NCBI RefSeq assembly: GCF_008000755.1
Contig: NZ_CP041690.1
Coordinates: 3,452,501-3,516,500 of the forward strand
Reading direction: 5' to 3'
DNA from: Youhaiella tibetensis
GTDB lineage: Bacteria > Pseudomonadota > Alphaproteobacteria > Rhizobiales > Devosiaceae
DNA: 64,000 bases
Below are positions 41,831 through 52,459 of the stretch, one piece after another. Numbering within the stretch: the stretch's first letter is position 1; each line of letters begins with the position of its first letter. A model generated the notes under the pieces. That model was not told the DNA's origin. It saw only the letters and a program-made list of their open reading frames with translations, and made no database searches. The translations under genes and the position numbers were made by a program.

Positions 41831-43360
41831 TCAGCGCTTCTCGAGTCGGGCTATGAGGGGCCGGAGGGGCTTGGGAACAACCTCGGGCGCCAAGAGCAGC
41901 ACTTCGCGCAGCGAGTAGAGGCCGGTGGCTCCGGCCAGGATCACGCCCAGGGCGGTCGCCGGCCAGAAGTCGAGGAGGAAGCTTCCGCCGAGCGCCAGGG
42001 CCGTGGCAGCCAGGTAGACCAGCGTCAGCAGGCCGTTTCCATGGCTCCAGCGGAACCCGCTCAGCGACCTGGCCACGAGGTAGATGATGCCCGTGTGCCA
42101 GACATAAAGGCCTACAAAGGCAAGGCCGGCTCCATCGACCCCGATCCACGGTACCAGCACTGCCGCCAGCCCCACCTGCACAGCGGCGGCGGCGAGTTCG
42201 GTCCAGAAGAAGGGACGCTCAGCGCCCTTGGCAAGCACGATGAAACCCATCGGCCAGGCCACGACGCGCAACATCATCCCGAGGCAGATCCAGCGCAGCA
42301 AGGCCTGCGCTTCCACGAACGCGGACGAATAGAAGATCAATAGGACGAGGGGCGCCAGCGAGATGGTCGCGATGACCCCCGGCCCCGCCAGCAGCAGGCT
42401 GACCCGCGCCTGCTCGTTGACCAGCCGGTTGACCTCGGCGTTGTTGCTCGCCACCTCCGTGACGCGCGGATAGAAATCCGTTCCCATCGCCTGAAGCACG
42501 AACCCGGCATAAAGCGCGGCGATCCCCCAGGCGGACTGGTAGAGTCCGGCGGCGTGAACCCCGTCTGCATGCAGCACGATGATGCGGATCAGGTAGGCCG
42601 AACCTGTCGTCAGCAAGGCACTGGTCATGAAGACGAAGCCGAGGCGGAAGAGCGGCCGCGCCTGGTCGCGAATGGCTTCTCGTCGCGGTACCGGGGCGAT
42701 GCTGACCCGGCGCGAGAACAGCACGGCGGTCACGAAGGTCGCGGCAAGTCCCAGCATCAGGCCCGGCGCGATGCCCTTCTCGCCGAGCCAGGCGATGAAA
42801 GCGACCGTCGCGATTGCGCCGGTGAGCGTCGAGGCGATATTGGCCAGCGCCAGGTCGCGCGTCCGCCGCAACCCTTGCAGGATCGTGATCTGCGCCGTCC
42901 CTACGACCCGGAACAGCACCCCGATGCCGAGGACAGCTATCGCCATGGCTTGAAGATCCGTCCCGAAGGTGAGCCAGGAGACTGGCACGCTCAAGGCGAT
43001 CAAGACGAGAGCGCCCGTTACGGCAAGCGCCGCCGAGAGCCATTTGACCGCGACCACGGTCATGCCAATTCGCCGACTGTCTCCCGACCCATTGGCCTCC
43101 GATATCTGGCGCACCCCGCTGGAGGCCACGCCCATCGAGGCGACCGATCCGCCCAGGTCGATAATGAGATTGTAGATGCCCATCAACCCGACGCCTGCCG
43201 GACCAAGCAGCAGCGCCACCACTTTCATGCGCACGATGGAGATGAGCGTCACCGCCAGGTAGGACGCCCCGATCACCGCCGTCGAGCGCAGGATCTGGCC
43301 GTAGCTCTTGCTTTCCTGCTTGCGATGGGGCGGCGCTTCGGCCGCGACGCTGTCGGTCAT
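41831..43360 (-). CDS. Wzx-like polysaccharide flippase
   Basis: This 509-residue protein has about 12-14 membrane spans and an N-terminal GQILRSTAVIGASYLAVTLIS followed by LLGPAGVGLMGIYNLI, typical of the MOP/MATE-superfamily O-antigen translocases. It would flip lipid-linked sugar units across the inner membrane. The ATG at 43360 (MTDSVAAE) fits better than an upstream extension to 43417. No polysaccharide biosynthesis operon is next to it, which is unusual for wzx. Confidence 0.85.
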   Translation of the reverse strand: MTDSVAAEAPPHRKQESKSYGQILRSTAVIGASYLAVTLISIVRMKVVALLLGPAGVGLMGIYNLIIDLGGSVASMGVASSGVRQISEANGSGDSRRIGMTVVAVKWLSAALAVTGALVLIALSVPVSWLTFGTDLQAMAIAVLGIGVLFRVVGTAQITILQGLRRTRDLALANIASTLTGAIATVAFIAWLGEKGIAPGLMLGLAATFVTAVLFSRRVSIAPVPRREAIRDQARPLFRLGFVFMTSALLTTGSAYLIRIIVLHADGVHAAGLYQSAWGIAALYAGFVLQAMGTDFYPRVTEVASNNAEVNRLVNEQARVSLLLAGPGVIATISLAPLVLLIFYSSAFVEAQALLRWICLGMMLRVVAWPMGFIVLAKGAERPFFWTELAAAAVQVGLAAVLVPWIGVDGAGLAFVGLYVWHTGIIYLVARSLSGFRWSHGNGLLTLVYLAATALALGGSFLLDFWPATALGVILAGATGLYSLREVLLLAPEVVPKPLRPLIARLEKR

Positions 43361-43565
43361 GTCGTACCTGGATTGGGCGTGAGCCCAAGCGTCCCACCCC
43401 CTGCCGCGCGCGGCCATAGACCGAACGTTCTAGCGCTCCGGTCCGACGTTTTTCGGCTCTCATCTCTAGCGCGCGGATTTCTATCGACAATTTCAGTTCC
43501 CCGTGTTGACCTATGGGGATTGGTGCCAGGTACGTGACGATCAACCTCGAGAGGAATCGATCCCG

Positions 43566-44714
43566 ATGAGTGCGACCAACGAGGCTTCCTCTCCTCCGCC
43601 CGCCAAGCGCCGCTGGCCATGGATCGTCCTGATCCTCGTCATCCTGGCATTGGCCCTGGCTCTCTATTTCCGCCTCAAGGACAGGGCCCAGCCGGTAGCC
43701 CCTGCCCAGACCGAGCGGATGCTCGAGCTCAACAAGGTCGAGATCACAACGCTCGTTCCGCAACTGCTCGAGCAGACCGTCAAGGTCACCGGCACACTCG
43801 CGCCCGAACGGCGCGCCGACATCACCCCGCAGGTTTCCGGTAAGCTCCAGACCGTCAATGTGCGCACCGGTGATGCCGTACTTGCCGGCCAGGTGATCGC
43901 CCAGATCGACATCCGCGACCTGCGCCTGACGCTCAACCAGCAGGTCGCCAATTCGGAGGCGACCAAGGCGCAGCTTAGCCTGGCCCGCTCCCAGCTCGAG
44001 AACACCCAGGCACTCTTTGAGCGCGGCACGGCATCCAAGGCCAGCCTCGATTCGGCCCAGGCGAACGTGGACGCCCTCTCGGCCCAGGTGGATGCCCTGC
44101 AGGCGCAGGTCGACACCGCCCAGCGCGCCATCCAGAACGCCAGCATAACCGCTCCGTTTGCCGGCGTGATCGCCAGCCGCTCGGCCGAGCCCGGTCAGTC
44201 GGTGACGCCGGGCTCACCCCTCGTCACCCTGGTCGATCTGTCGGTCATGGAGGTGCAGGCCACCGCCCCGCTCAGCGACAGCGCCAGCCTTAAGGAAGGC
44301 CAGCGGGCCACCCTCACCGTCGAAGGCATTGCCGACAAGTCCTTCTCGGCCAGCGTCGATCGCATTAGCCCGGTCGCCATCGAGAACACGCGCTCGATCC
44401 CGGTCTTCCTCACGCTCGAAAACCCCGACGGCATATTCCGCGGGGGCATGTTCACCACCGGATCCGTCGTGGTCGATGAAGCCCAGGATGCCCTGGCGGT
44501 ACCCTCCTCCGCCCTGCGCGAGGACAAGCAGGGCGAATATGTCCTCACCGTCGTCGACGCCAAGCTCGTGCGCCAGCCCATCGAGAAGGGGCGGCAATGG
44601 TCCACCGGCAATCTCGTCCAGATTCTGACGGGCCTCAATCCGGGCGACGTCGTCGTGACCGGTCGCCTGCCCGAACTCGAGCCGGGCACTGCAGTCACCA
44701 TCGTGGGGAACTGA
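43566..44714 (+). CDS. RND efflux periplasmic adaptor subunit
   Basis: This 382-residue membrane fusion protein has one N-terminal anchor (WPWIVLILVILALALALYF, about residues 18-36), the lipoyl-like halves GTLAPERRADITPQVSGKL and SITAPFAGVIASRSAEPGQ, and a coiled-coil hairpin between them (about 115-195). It links the RND pump to an outer-membrane channel. GAGAGGAATC lies upstream of the ATG at 43566. The pump gene follows after 4 bp. No TolC gene is nearby. Confidence 0.92.
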   Translation: MSATNEASSPPPAKRRWPWIVLILVILALALALYFRLKDRAQPVAPAQTERMLELNKVEITTLVPQLLEQTVKVTGTLAPERRADITPQVSGKLQTVNVRTGDAVLAGQVIAQIDIRDLRLTLNQQVANSEATKAQLSLARSQLENTQALFERGTASKASLDSAQANVDALSAQVDALQAQVDTAQRAIQNASITAPFAGVIASRSAEPGQSVTPGSPLVTLVDLSVMEVQATAPLSDSASLKEGQRATLTVEGIADKSFSASVDRISPVAIENTRSIPVFLTLENPDGIFRGGMFTTGSVVVDEAQDALAVPSSALREDKQGEYVLTVVDAKLVRQPIEKGRQWSTGNLVQILTGLNPGDVVVTGRLPELEPGTAVTIVGN

Positions 44715-44718
44715 CGCC

Positions 44719-47700
44719 ATGTTCCTCACCCGCATCAGCGTCAATCATCCGGTATTCGCCGCCATGATCATGGTGGCGCTAGTCGTCTTCGGCATCTACT
44801 CCTACCAGCGCCTGCCGATCGAACAATTGCCTGATATCGACCTGCCGGTCGTGGCCGTTCTCACCACTTATGCGGGGGCATCGCCCGATGCGGTGGAGAA
44901 CGACATCACCAAACCGATCGAGGACGCGGTCAACACCGTGAGCGGCATCGACACCATCCAGTCGCGCTCCTACCCGGGCCAATCGGTGGTCATCATCATC
45001 TTCAAGCTCGAGGTTTCCTCCTCGGTCGCCGCCCAGGACGTGCGCGACAAGATCGCCGCCATCGAAGCGGCACTGCCCGACAGCGCCGACAATCCCCAGG
45101 TCCTCCGGTTCGACCCGTCCGAGTTGCCTGTCCTCTCCATCGCCGTGAGTTCGGACACCCGCGCCGCGCGCGACCTGACCACGCTCACCGAAGACACGAT
45201 CGTACGCCGCCTCTCGATCATCCCCGGGGTCGGGCGCGCCACTGTCGTCGGCGGCGTGCCGCGCCAGCTCAACATCCTCATCGATGCCGACAGGCTGCGC
45301 GCCTTCGACGTCGGCGTCGGCGAAATCCTCGCCGCGCTCCAGCAGGACAATCGCAATGTCCCGGCTGGCTCGATCACCGATCCGCTTCAGGTGCGCTCCA
45401 TCCAGGTGGAAGGGACCATCGAGGAGGAGGACGATTTCCTCAAGATCATCGTCGCGCGACGTGGCGGCCAACCCGTACGGCTGGGCGATGTGGCGACCAT
45501 CGAAGATGGACAGGCAGACACCTCGAGCCTCGCCCTGCTCGATGGCCAGCGCGCTCTTGCCGTCGATATCGTCAAGGTCCAGGGCGCCAATACGGTCGGG
45601 GTGGCGCGCGACATCCGCCAGGCGCTCGATGACCTCCAGAAGAACGAGTTGCCGCCCGACGTCACCATCCGTGTGGTGCGCGACAATGCCGTGGCGGTCG
45701 AGGAATCCTTCCACTCGGTGCAATCGACGATCCTCGAAGGTGCCATCCTCGCCGTCATCATCGTCTTCCTTTTCCTCAACTCCTGGCGCTCTACCGTCAT
45801 TACCGGGCTTACCCTGCCCATTTCGATCATCGGCACGCTGACCGCCCTCTATTTCCTCGGCTTCACCCTCAACATGATGACGCTGATGGCGCTTTCGCTC
45901 TCGGTGGGCCTGCTCATCGACGATGCTATCGTCGTGCGCGAGAACATCACGCGGCACCTGCACATGGGCAAGACGCACCGGCAGGCGGCGCTCGACGGCA
46001 CCAACGAAATCGGGCTGGCGGTTCTCGCCACCACCCTGTCGATCGTCGCCGTCTTCCTGCCGGTGGCCTTCATGGAGGGCATTCTCGGACGCTTCTTCCT
46101 CCAGTTCGGCGTCACCGTCTCGGTCGCGGTGCTGATCTCGCTCTTCGTCAGCTTCACGCTCGACCCCATGCTCTCCAGCGTCTGGTACGATCCAGCATCC
46201 CACCCCAACGCCAGGCGCGGCCCCGTCGGGCGCGCCGTCGAACGTTTCGATCGCGGCTTCATGTGGATAGCGGATCGCTACCGCAGCATCCTCAAATGGT
46301 GTCTGAGGCACCGCATCGTGACGCTGCTGGCCGCGGGCGCCATTTTCATCGCCTCGCTCTTCCTGGTGCCGCTGGTTGGCGTGGAGTTCGTACCGCCGGC
46401 CGACAACTCCGAGTTCCAGGTCGATATCGAAACCCCGGTGGGGTCCTCGATCGACTACACCGCCACCAAGGCCAACCAGGTCACCGCCGCATTGCGCGAG
46501 TTTCCCGAAGTCATCCGCACCTACACCACCGTCAATGCCGGCAACTCGACCGGGGACAATCGTGCCAGCATCCTGGTTTCCATGGTTCCGCCCGAACAAC
46601 GCCATCGCACCCCGACCCAGATGACCGAGCCGGTGCGCCAGCGCCTGGCCTTCATCCCCGGCGTGCAGGCCGTGGTCGGCGCGGCGAGCGGCCTGGGCGG
46701 GGTCTCCAAGCCCATCCAGATCAACATCTACGGCGACGACCTGGCCGTTCTCGGCCGTCTTTCCGACACCGTCATGGCCCGCGTGAAGGACATACCGGGC
46801 CTGGCGGATGTCGAATCCAATCTCCAGGCCGCCCAGCCGGTCCTGGGGATCCGCGTCAATCGCGAGGCGGCCAGCGACCTAGGCGTTACCCTCCAGCAGA
46901 TCAGTCAGACCCTGCGCCCGCTGCTATCGGGCGAGAAGGTCAGCGACTGGACATCCCCGGACGGCAGGTCTTTCGACGTCGTGGTGCGCCTGCCCGAGGG
47001 CGCGCGCGACAGTGTCGAGGCCCTCGCGGGCCTCCCCATCATGCAGACTGGCGCAACCAGCAGCACTGCCCTCGTGCGCCTCGACCAGGTCGCGGAAATC
47101 GTCCAGTCCGTCGGCCCCAGCGAGATTCTGCGCGAGGATTTGTCCCGCCAGGCCAGCGTTACCGCCAACATATCTGACCGCCCGCTGGGCGAAGTCAGCA
47201 GCGACGTCGCCAAGGCCATCGCCGGTATCCAGGTGCCCACGGGCTACCGCATCTCGATGGGCGGCGACGTGCAGCAACTGGGCGACACTGCAGCGGCCGC
47301 CGGCTCGGCGCTGCTGCTCGCGGTCATCTTCATCTACCTGGTCCTTGCGTCCCAGTTCGGCAGCTTCATCCAGCCGCTCGCCATCATGATGTCGCTGCCT
47401 CTCGCCATCATCGGCGTGCTGATCGGCCTGCTCGTCGGCGGCACCACCCTCAACATGTTCTCAGCCATCGGCTTCATCATGCTGATGGGCCTGGTGGTCA
47501 AGAACGCCATCCTGCTGGTGGACAACGCCAACCAGCATCACGCCGCCGGCATGCCGCTCGTGGAGTCCCTCATCGAGGCCGGCAGCACCCGCTTCCGCCC
47601 CATCATCATGACCACGCTCGCCATGATCTTCGGCATGATGCCGCTGGCGCTCGGTCTCCACGCCGGCAGTTCGCAGACCGCTGCCATGGCCCATGCCGTC

Positions 47701-47850
47701 ATCGGCGGCCTCATCAGCTCGACCCTGCTCACGCTTGTGGTCGTGCCGGTGATCCTCACCTATCTCGATCGGCTGGGGCAGCTCTTCCTGCGGATCGTGC
47801 CCAAGGCGCCCGACGACCAGAAGGCGGCGGCGGACGCAGCGCTCAACTAG
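44719..47850 (+). CDS. RND multidrug efflux pump (HAE1 family)
   Basis: This 1043-residue pump has 12 spans, two large periplasmic domains and the proton-relay residues: the Asp-Asp pair in [13 protein letters not shown] (about residue 396) and the Lys in [14 protein letters not shown] (about 930). It starts [18 protein letters not shown], as HAE1 pumps do, and has the normal length. It exports hydrophobic drugs or metabolites from the periplasm or membrane, driven by protons. No TetR or MarR regulator is adjacent. Confidence 0.94.
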   Translation: MFLTRISVNHPVFAAMIMVALVVFGIYSYQRLPIEQLPDIDLPVVAVLTTYAGASPDAVENDITKPIEDAVNTVSGIDTIQSRSYPGQSVVIIIFKLEVSSSVAAQDVRDKIAAIEAALPDSADNPQVLRFDPSELPVLSIAVSSDTRAARDLTTLTEDTIVRRLSIIPGVGRATVVGGVPRQLNILIDADRLRAFDVGVGEILAALQQDNRNVPAGSITDPLQVRSIQVEGTIEEEDDFLKIIVARRGGQPVRLGDVATIEDGQADTSSLALLDGQRALAVDIVKVQGANTVGVARDIRQALDDLQKNELPPDVTIRVVRDNAVAVEESFHSVQSTILEGAILAVIIVFLFLNSWRSTVITGLTLPISIIGTLTALYFLGFTLNMMTLMALSLSVGLLIDDAIVVRENITRHLHMGKTHRQAALDGTNEIGLAVLATTLSIVAVFLPVAFMEGILGRFFLQFGVTVSVAVLISLFVSFTLDPMLSSVWYDPASHPNARRGPVGRAVERFDRGFMWIADRYRSILKWCLRHRIVTLLAAGAIFIASLFLVPLVGVEFVPPADNSEFQVDIETPVGSSIDYTATKANQVTAALREFPEVIRTYTTVNAGNSTGDNRASILVSMVPPEQRHRTPTQMTEPVRQRLAFIPGVQAVVGAASGLGGVSKPIQINIYGDDLAVLGRLSDTVMARVKDIPGLADVESNLQAAQPVLGIRVNREAASDLGVTLQQISQTLRPLLSGEKVSDWTSPDGRSFDVVVRLPEGARDSVEALAGLPIMQTGATSSTALVRLDQVAEIVQSVGPSEILREDLSRQASVTANISDRPLGEVSSDVAKAIAGIQVPTGYRISMGGDVQQLGDTAAAAGSALLLAVIFIYLVLASQFGSFIQPLAIMMSLPLAIIGVLIGLLVGGTTLNMFSAIGFIMLMGLVVKNAILLVDNANQHHAAGMPLVESLIEAGSTRFRPIIMTTLAMIFGMMPLALGLHAGSSQTAAMAHAVIGGLISSTLLTLVVVPVILTYLDRLGQLFLRIVPKAPDDQKAAADAALN

Positions 47851-47944
47851 TGGCTGCGACCAAAAACCTGCGCCGGGCAGTCTTCCGCTTCGCCTCACGA
47901 ATCCTTATAGCAATCGCGTCGCATTTTCGGGGGCCTCGAGCCAC

Positions 47945-48490
47945 ATGACTGCCAAGAACTACGTGATCGACGAACTGATCTCGGCCAAGGCCATCGCAGC
48001 CCGCGTGGAGGCCCTGGCCCGCGAAATTTCCGAGTTCTACAGCGACACCGAAAAGCTCGTCGTCGTCGGCCTGCTGCGCGGCTCGTTCATCTTCATTGCC
48101 GACCTGGTGCGTGAACTCGACCTGCCGGTGGAGGTCGATTTCCTGGAAGTCTCCAGCTACGGTAACTCCACCGAATCCAGCCGCGAAGTGCGCATCCTCA
48201 AGGACCTGCGCGGCGAGATCGAACATCGCGACGTGCTGCTGGTCGAAGACATCGTGGACACCGGCTACACCCTCAGCCACGTCCTCGACATCCTCAACAC
48301 GCGCCACCCCAAGCGCATCGAGGTCTGTGCCCTGCTCGACAAGCCTTCACGCCGCGAAGTGGACGTCAAGGCACGCTGGATCGGCTTTGAAATCCCCGAC
48401 AAGTTCGTGGTCGGCTACGGCATCGACTACGCCCAGCGCAACCGCAACCTGCCCCATATCGGCGCGGTGCGGTTCATCGATCAGGACTGA
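47945..48490 (+). CDS. hpt: Hypoxanthine phosphoribosyltransferase
   Basis: This 181-residue purine salvage enzyme converts hypoxanthine (and often guanine) with PRPP to the nucleotide. Seen motifs are [20 protein letters not shown] (about residue 38), the flexible-loop region [13 protein letters not shown], the PRPP motif [13 protein letters not shown] (about 96) and [19 protein letters not shown] (about 157). The length is normal. It stands alone between the pump genes and the convergent type I secretion operon. Confidence 0.93.
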   Translation: MTAKNYVIDELISAKAIAARVEALAREISEFYSDTEKLVVVGLLRGSFIFIADLVRELDLPVEVDFLEVSSYGNSTESSREVRILKDLRGEIEHRDVLLVEDIVDTGYTLSHVLDILNTRHPKRIEVCALLDKPSRREVDVKARWIGFEIPDKFVVGYGIDYAQRNRNLPHIGAVRFIDQD

Positions 48491-48497
48491 TTCTCCC

Positions 48498-49949
48498 TCA
48501 CGGCTCGCGAATGCTGTCGTCGAGGCCGCGCAGCAGCGGGTAGAGGAAGTACGAGATCACCGTGCGCGTCCCAACCTTGATTTCGGCGGTAACCGTCATG
48601 CCCGGCAACAGGTGCATCGGACCTTCCTTGGTGTCCAGGCTCGCCGCATCGAGCGGGACCCGCGCCTTGAAATAGGGCAGCGCCGCCGCTCCCTGCGCGC
48701 CCGAGGCGGCATCGGGTGTGAACGCGTCCCGGCTCATCGTACGGATCGTGCCGGTGGCGGTGCCGAACTTCTGGAACGGGTAGGCATCGAGCTTGATGCG
48801 CGCCTCGTCGTTGACCGCCACCTGGCCGATGTCGCGGGCATTGACCGAAACCTCGGCCTCGAGCGGCACGTCGACCGGCACCAGCGTCACGACCGGCTCG
48901 GCCTCGCGCACCACCGACCCGATGGATTTGGCCGCCATTTCGAGCACCACCGCGTCGGCCGGAGCCGTCAGCGTCACCATGTTGCGCCGCAGCTCCATCT
49001 TCTTGAGCTCCTGGGCGGCCTCGTCGCGCTTGCCGCGGAAGTCGACAAGCTGCTCCATGGTCGTGCGGCGATAGTCCTGAATGAAAGCCTGGCGGTCCGC
49101 CTCGAGCTTGGCCACGGCGTGCTCGGCCTCCGCTCCGCTGCCGGCGATCTGCGCCCGCGTTGCATCGACATCGAGCCGCGCATTGCGCGAGTTGAGGAGG
49201 TCGAGCAGCGAACCATTCTGCTTGTCGTAGAGGGCCTGCCGGGTCGACTCGATCTGCGCCAGCGTTTCGGATTGGTTGGCGAGGACAGCGGCCTGCGTCT
49301 GGCTGGAATCGATTGCCGCCTTCTGCACCGCGATCTGCTGGTCGAAATTCTGCAACTGCGCCTGGTAATAGGCTTGCCGCTGCCCGAAGAGCTCGACCTG
49401 CAACTGCTCCTCTGCGGACGGCCCGGCGAGCTTGGCATAGTCGGCCCCGTCGAGCTCAGCCTGCGTCCGCGCCACCTGGGCGTCGAGCACGGCCAGGCGC
49501 GAGCGCTGCTGGTCCACGTCGGACTGTGTGAAGGTCGGATCGAATGTCACCAGCGTCTGGCCCGCCTTGACCACATCGCCCGCCTTGACGTCGATGGTGC
49601 GGATGATCGAGGTCTCGATCGGTTGCACCACGATCGTCGGCTGCGTGGTCACGAGCTTGCCCGGCGCCACCACGATCTCGTCGATCGAGGACACCGACGC
49701 CCAGACCACAGTGGCGATGAGGAACGCGGTGATGGTGTAGAGCGTCATTCGCGCCACGCGTGGCGGCACCCGCTCCTCCAGTTCCACCGCATCGCTCTGG
49801 AACTCGGAGATGACATGGATCGGCTTGCTGACTTCGCCTGCTGGCGGCACGGCCTTCGGCTTGCCACGCTTACGCGGGGCGGCCTTCTCGGCCTCCGGCT
49901 GTGAAGTTTCTTCGGCCTTGGCGGTTGCCTGGTTCACCTTGGGGCTCAT
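48498..49949 (-). CDS. Type I secretion periplasmic adaptor (HlyD family)
   Basis: This 483-residue protein has a cytoplasmic N-terminus, one membrane anchor (YTITAFLIATVVWASV, about residues 70-86), a beta-barrel/lipoyl part (VVAPGKLVTTQPTIVVQPIE), a long Gln/Ala-rich coiled coil (about 140-330) and the C-terminal PGMTVTAEIKVGTRTVISYF that marks HlyD adaptors. It bridges the ABC transporter to an outer-membrane channel encoded elsewhere. The ATG at 49949 overlaps the transporter stop (ATGA). It is the last gene of the operon. Confidence 0.92.
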   Translation of the reverse strand: MSPKVNQATAKAEETSQPEAEKAAPRKRGKPKAVPPAGEVSKPIHVISEFQSDAVELEERVPPRVARMTLYTITAFLIATVVWASVSSIDEIVVAPGKLVTTQPTIVVQPIETSIIRTIDVKAGDVVKAGQTLVTFDPTFTQSDVDQQRSRLAVLDAQVARTQAELDGADYAKLAGPSAEEQLQVELFGQRQAYYQAQLQNFDQQIAVQKAAIDSSQTQAAVLANQSETLAQIESTRQALYDKQNGSLLDLLNSRNARLDVDATRAQIAGSGAEAEHAVAKLEADRQAFIQDYRRTTMEQLVDFRGKRDEAAQELKKMELRRNMVTLTAPADAVVLEMAAKSIGSVVREAEPVVTLVPVDVPLEAEVSVNARDIGQVAVNDEARIKLDAYPFQKFGTATGTIRTMSRDAFTPDAASGAQGAAALPYFKARVPLDAASLDTKEGPMHLLPGMTVTAEIKVGTRTVISYFLYPLLRGLDDSIREP

Positions 49950-52099
49950 GCGACCTGCCTCGTCTGCTGGTTCCACAGGTGCCGGTAGGTGACGCAGCGT
50001 GTGAGCAACTGTTCGTGCCGGCCGACATCGGCCACCCGGCCGCGTTCGATCACGAGGATCGCGTCGGCATCGGTGAGCGTGGACAGCCGGTGAGAGACGA
50101 TGATGACCGTGCGACCCTTCGAGATCAGGTCGAGGTTACGCCGGATGATGGCCTCGCTCTCCGGATCGAGGGCGCTGGTGGCCTCATCGAAGATCAGCAG
50201 GCGCGGGTCGGTTATCAGCGCACGCGCGATCGCCAGTCGCTGCTTTTGCCCGCCTGAGAGGTTGGTGGCATTTTCCTCGAGCATGGTGTCATAGCCACGC
50301 GGCAAGCGCTCGATGAACTCCTCGGCGCCCGCCATCCGAGCGGCCTCAGCCACTTCCTCGAATGTCGCGTCGGGGCGTGCTGCCGCGATGTTCTCGCGCA
50401 CCGTGCCGTGGAACAGGAAATTGTCCTGCAGCACCACCCCGATACTGCTGCGCAGATGCACAAGGTCGAGCTCGCGGCTGTCGAACCCATCCATGCGCAC
50501 CAGCCCCTGCTGCACCTGGTAGAGCCCCTGGATGAGGCGCGTGACCGTAGTCTTGCCCGACCCGCTCTTGCCCACGATGCCGAACACGGTGCCGGCGGGA
50601 ATGGAGAAGGAGACGTTGTCCAGCGCCGGCGCGCCGTCGGCGCTGTAGCGGAACGAGACATCCTCGAACTCGATGCGCCCGGTCAGCGTCGGGCGCAGCC
50701 CGCGCCCACGGCCGAACTGCTCGGGCTGCCGGTTCATCACCTCGCCCAGCATACGCACGGAAAGCGCCACCTCCTGGTATTCGTGCACCATGGTGACGAT
50801 CTGAACGAGCGGGCCGGAGACGCGGCCGGCGAGCATGTTGAAGGCCACCAGCGCGCCGATGGTCATCGCCCCGTTGAAGACGTCGAGCGCTCCCAGCCCG
50901 ATGATGGCGACGCTCATGAGCTTTTCGACCAGCGAGGTCAGCGCCTGGGCAGCGGTGGAAATCTTGTCGACCTGGAACCGCACGGAGATCGCCTGGGCCG
51001 AATAGTCGTCCCAGACCTTGCGCTGCCGCGGCTCGAGCGCCAGCGATTTGACCGTGCGCATGCCGTGCACCGTTTCGACCAGCAGCGCCTGCCGGTCACC
51101 CTCGGCCTTGTAGAGGTCCTTGAGGCGGCGACGGAAGGGCCCGATGAGCAACAGCACGATCACCCCGACGAGAAGCGCAAAACCCACCACGACAAGTGTC
51201 AGCTTGACGCTGTAGAGCAGCAGCACCGGCAGGAAGACGAAGAGCGACAGGCCATCGAGCAATGTCAGGAACAGCCGCCCCGTCAGGAATTCCCGGATGC
51301 GCCCGGTCTGCTGCATGTGCTTGACCAGCACGCCGGCCGAAGCCTGTTCGAAGAGCGCGATCGGCAGGTTGAGCAGATGCCCGAAGGTGCGGGTGGCGAC
51401 CCTTATGTCGATGCGATTGGTGGCGTAGAGCAGCAGGTAGCGCCGCAGGTAGGTGAAGATCGCATCGAACACCAACGCCGCAGCGATGCCGATGGTGAGC
51501 ACCACCAGGGTCGCGTAGCTCTCGTGGATCAGGACCTTGTCGATGACAAGCTGGAAAAAGATCGGCGTGGCCAGCCCCAGCGCGTAGAGCACGATTGCCG
51601 CCATCGCCACGTCGCCGAAGAGCCGGCGCTGCTTGAAGATCTCGGGCAGGAACCAGCGCAGGCCGAAGGGTTGATCGGGATCGCCCAGTTTGAACGTGCG
51701 CTTGAGGAAGATGACCTCCCCGCTCCAGCGGCTGGTGAACTGCTCCTTGCTGACCAGCAGCGGTTCGGGGCGCTTGGCTAGCGGATCGAGCACCCGGATT
51801 GCGTCCGGTTCGGCCCCCTCCACCACATCGCCCGGCCCGGCGATGATCACCCAGTTGCCGTTATTGAGCAGCGCCAGCGCCGGATAGGCGTCGCGCAGCT
51901 TGATCAGTTCGCGCCATCCCATTCTCGCCGAGCGCGCCCTCAGCCCGCCTTCCTTGGCCATGCGAAGGATCTGTCGGCTGCTGACGGCCTGGTCGCCCAG
52001 CGCGTAGTCGTGGATCAGCCGCTCGGGGGCCATGTCGACCCCGTGATGGCGGGCGACGAAAGCGAGGCAATGGACGCCGGTATGGGAGGTATCACTCAT
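49946..52099 (-). CDS. Type I secretion ABC transporter with C39-like domain
   Basis: This 717-residue transporter has an N-terminal C39-peptidase-like domain (residues 1-130), a six-helix membrane domain and an ATPase with GKSGSGKTTVTRLI, LSGGQKQRLAIARAL and LLIFDEATSALD. At the position of the catalytic Cys of C39 peptidases the sequence is HTGVHCLAFVARHHG, in which Thr replaces the Cys of DCG, so the domain should bind but not cut the substrate, as in HlyB. The ATG at 52099 (MSDTSHTG) is preferred over 52111. It should export the giant protein encoded at the head of the operon. Confidence 0.9.
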   Translation of the reverse strand: MSDTSHTGVHCLAFVARHHGVDMAPERLIHDYALGDQAVSSRQILRMAKEGGLRARSARMGWRELIKLRDAYPALALLNNGNWVIIAGPGDVVEGAEPDAIRVLDPLAKRPEPLLVSKEQFTSRWSGEVIFLKRTFKLGDPDQPFGLRWFLPEIFKQRRLFGDVAMAAIVLYALGLATPIFFQLVIDKVLIHESYATLVVLTIGIAAALVFDAIFTYLRRYLLLYATNRIDIRVATRTFGHLLNLPIALFEQASAGVLVKHMQQTGRIREFLTGRLFLTLLDGLSLFVFLPVLLLYSVKLTLVVVGFALLVGVIVLLLIGPFRRRLKDLYKAEGDRQALLVETVHGMRTVKSLALEPRQRKVWDDYSAQAISVRFQVDKISTAAQALTSLVEKLMSVAIIGLGALDVFNGAMTIGALVAFNMLAGRVSGPLVQIVTMVHEYQEVALSVRMLGEVMNRQPEQFGRGRGLRPTLTGRIEFEDVSFRYSADGAPALDNVSFSIPAGTVFGIVGKSGSGKTTVTRLIQGLYQVQQGLVRMDGFDSRELDLVHLRSSIGVVLQDNFLFHGTVRENIAAARPDATFEEVAEAARMAGAEEFIERLPRGYDTMLEENATNLSGGQKQRLAIARALITDPRLLIFDEATSALDPESEAIIRRNLDLISKGRTVIIVSHRLSTLTDADAILVIERGRVADVGRHEQLLTRCVTYRHLWNQQTRQVA

Positions 52100-52138
52100 G
52101 ACTGACCACAAGACTTACGCGGGGGGAAGGACGACCCG

Positions 52139-52459
52139 TCAGTTGAAGTTGGGCGAAGCGTTCGGAGCCGGAGGCGCCGCAGCTACCTCGGGCGCGACCG
52201 GCGCCTCTGCGGTCTGGCCGGGCGCGTCGTTGACGCGCCGGATGGCCCCCGCTTCCACTAGCCCCGCCTGCGCCTTGTGCATCAGGTCCACCGCGTTGGC
52301 GAAGGCGTCCACGGGCATGACAATGCGCTGCCGGAACACGGCGCGCGGGTTGCCCTTTTCATCCTTTTCGGTCGGGGAAAGGCTCACCAGGTTGATCCTG
52401 ACGATCGAGCCGGTCACCGTGATTTCGCCGATACCATCGGCATAGAGTTCATCGTGCAT
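52139..52459 (-). CDS. Small protein of unknown function in the secretion operon
   Basis: This 106-residue protein starts [20 protein letters not shown] and has a predicted beta-rich core with [14 protein letters not shown] and [20 protein letters not shown], then an Ala/Pro-rich tail. I do not recognise a family. The central part loosely recalls small DUF3467-like proteins, but I would not assign it. It overlaps the 3' end of the GTPase gene by 11 bp and precedes the ABC transporter gene by 39 bp, so it is an operon member. It may be a chaperone or accessory factor for secretion. Confidence 0.75.
   Translation of the reverse strand: MHDELYADGIGEITVTGSIVRINLVSLSPTEKDEKGNPRAVFRQRIVMPVDAFANAVDLMHKAQAGLVEAGAIRRVNDAPGQTAEAPVAPEVAAAPPAPNASPNFN

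Noticed and set aside
44779-46605. 608-codon open frame opposite the RND pump
   Set aside because: It is a shadow of the pump gene; the pump shows all family motifs.
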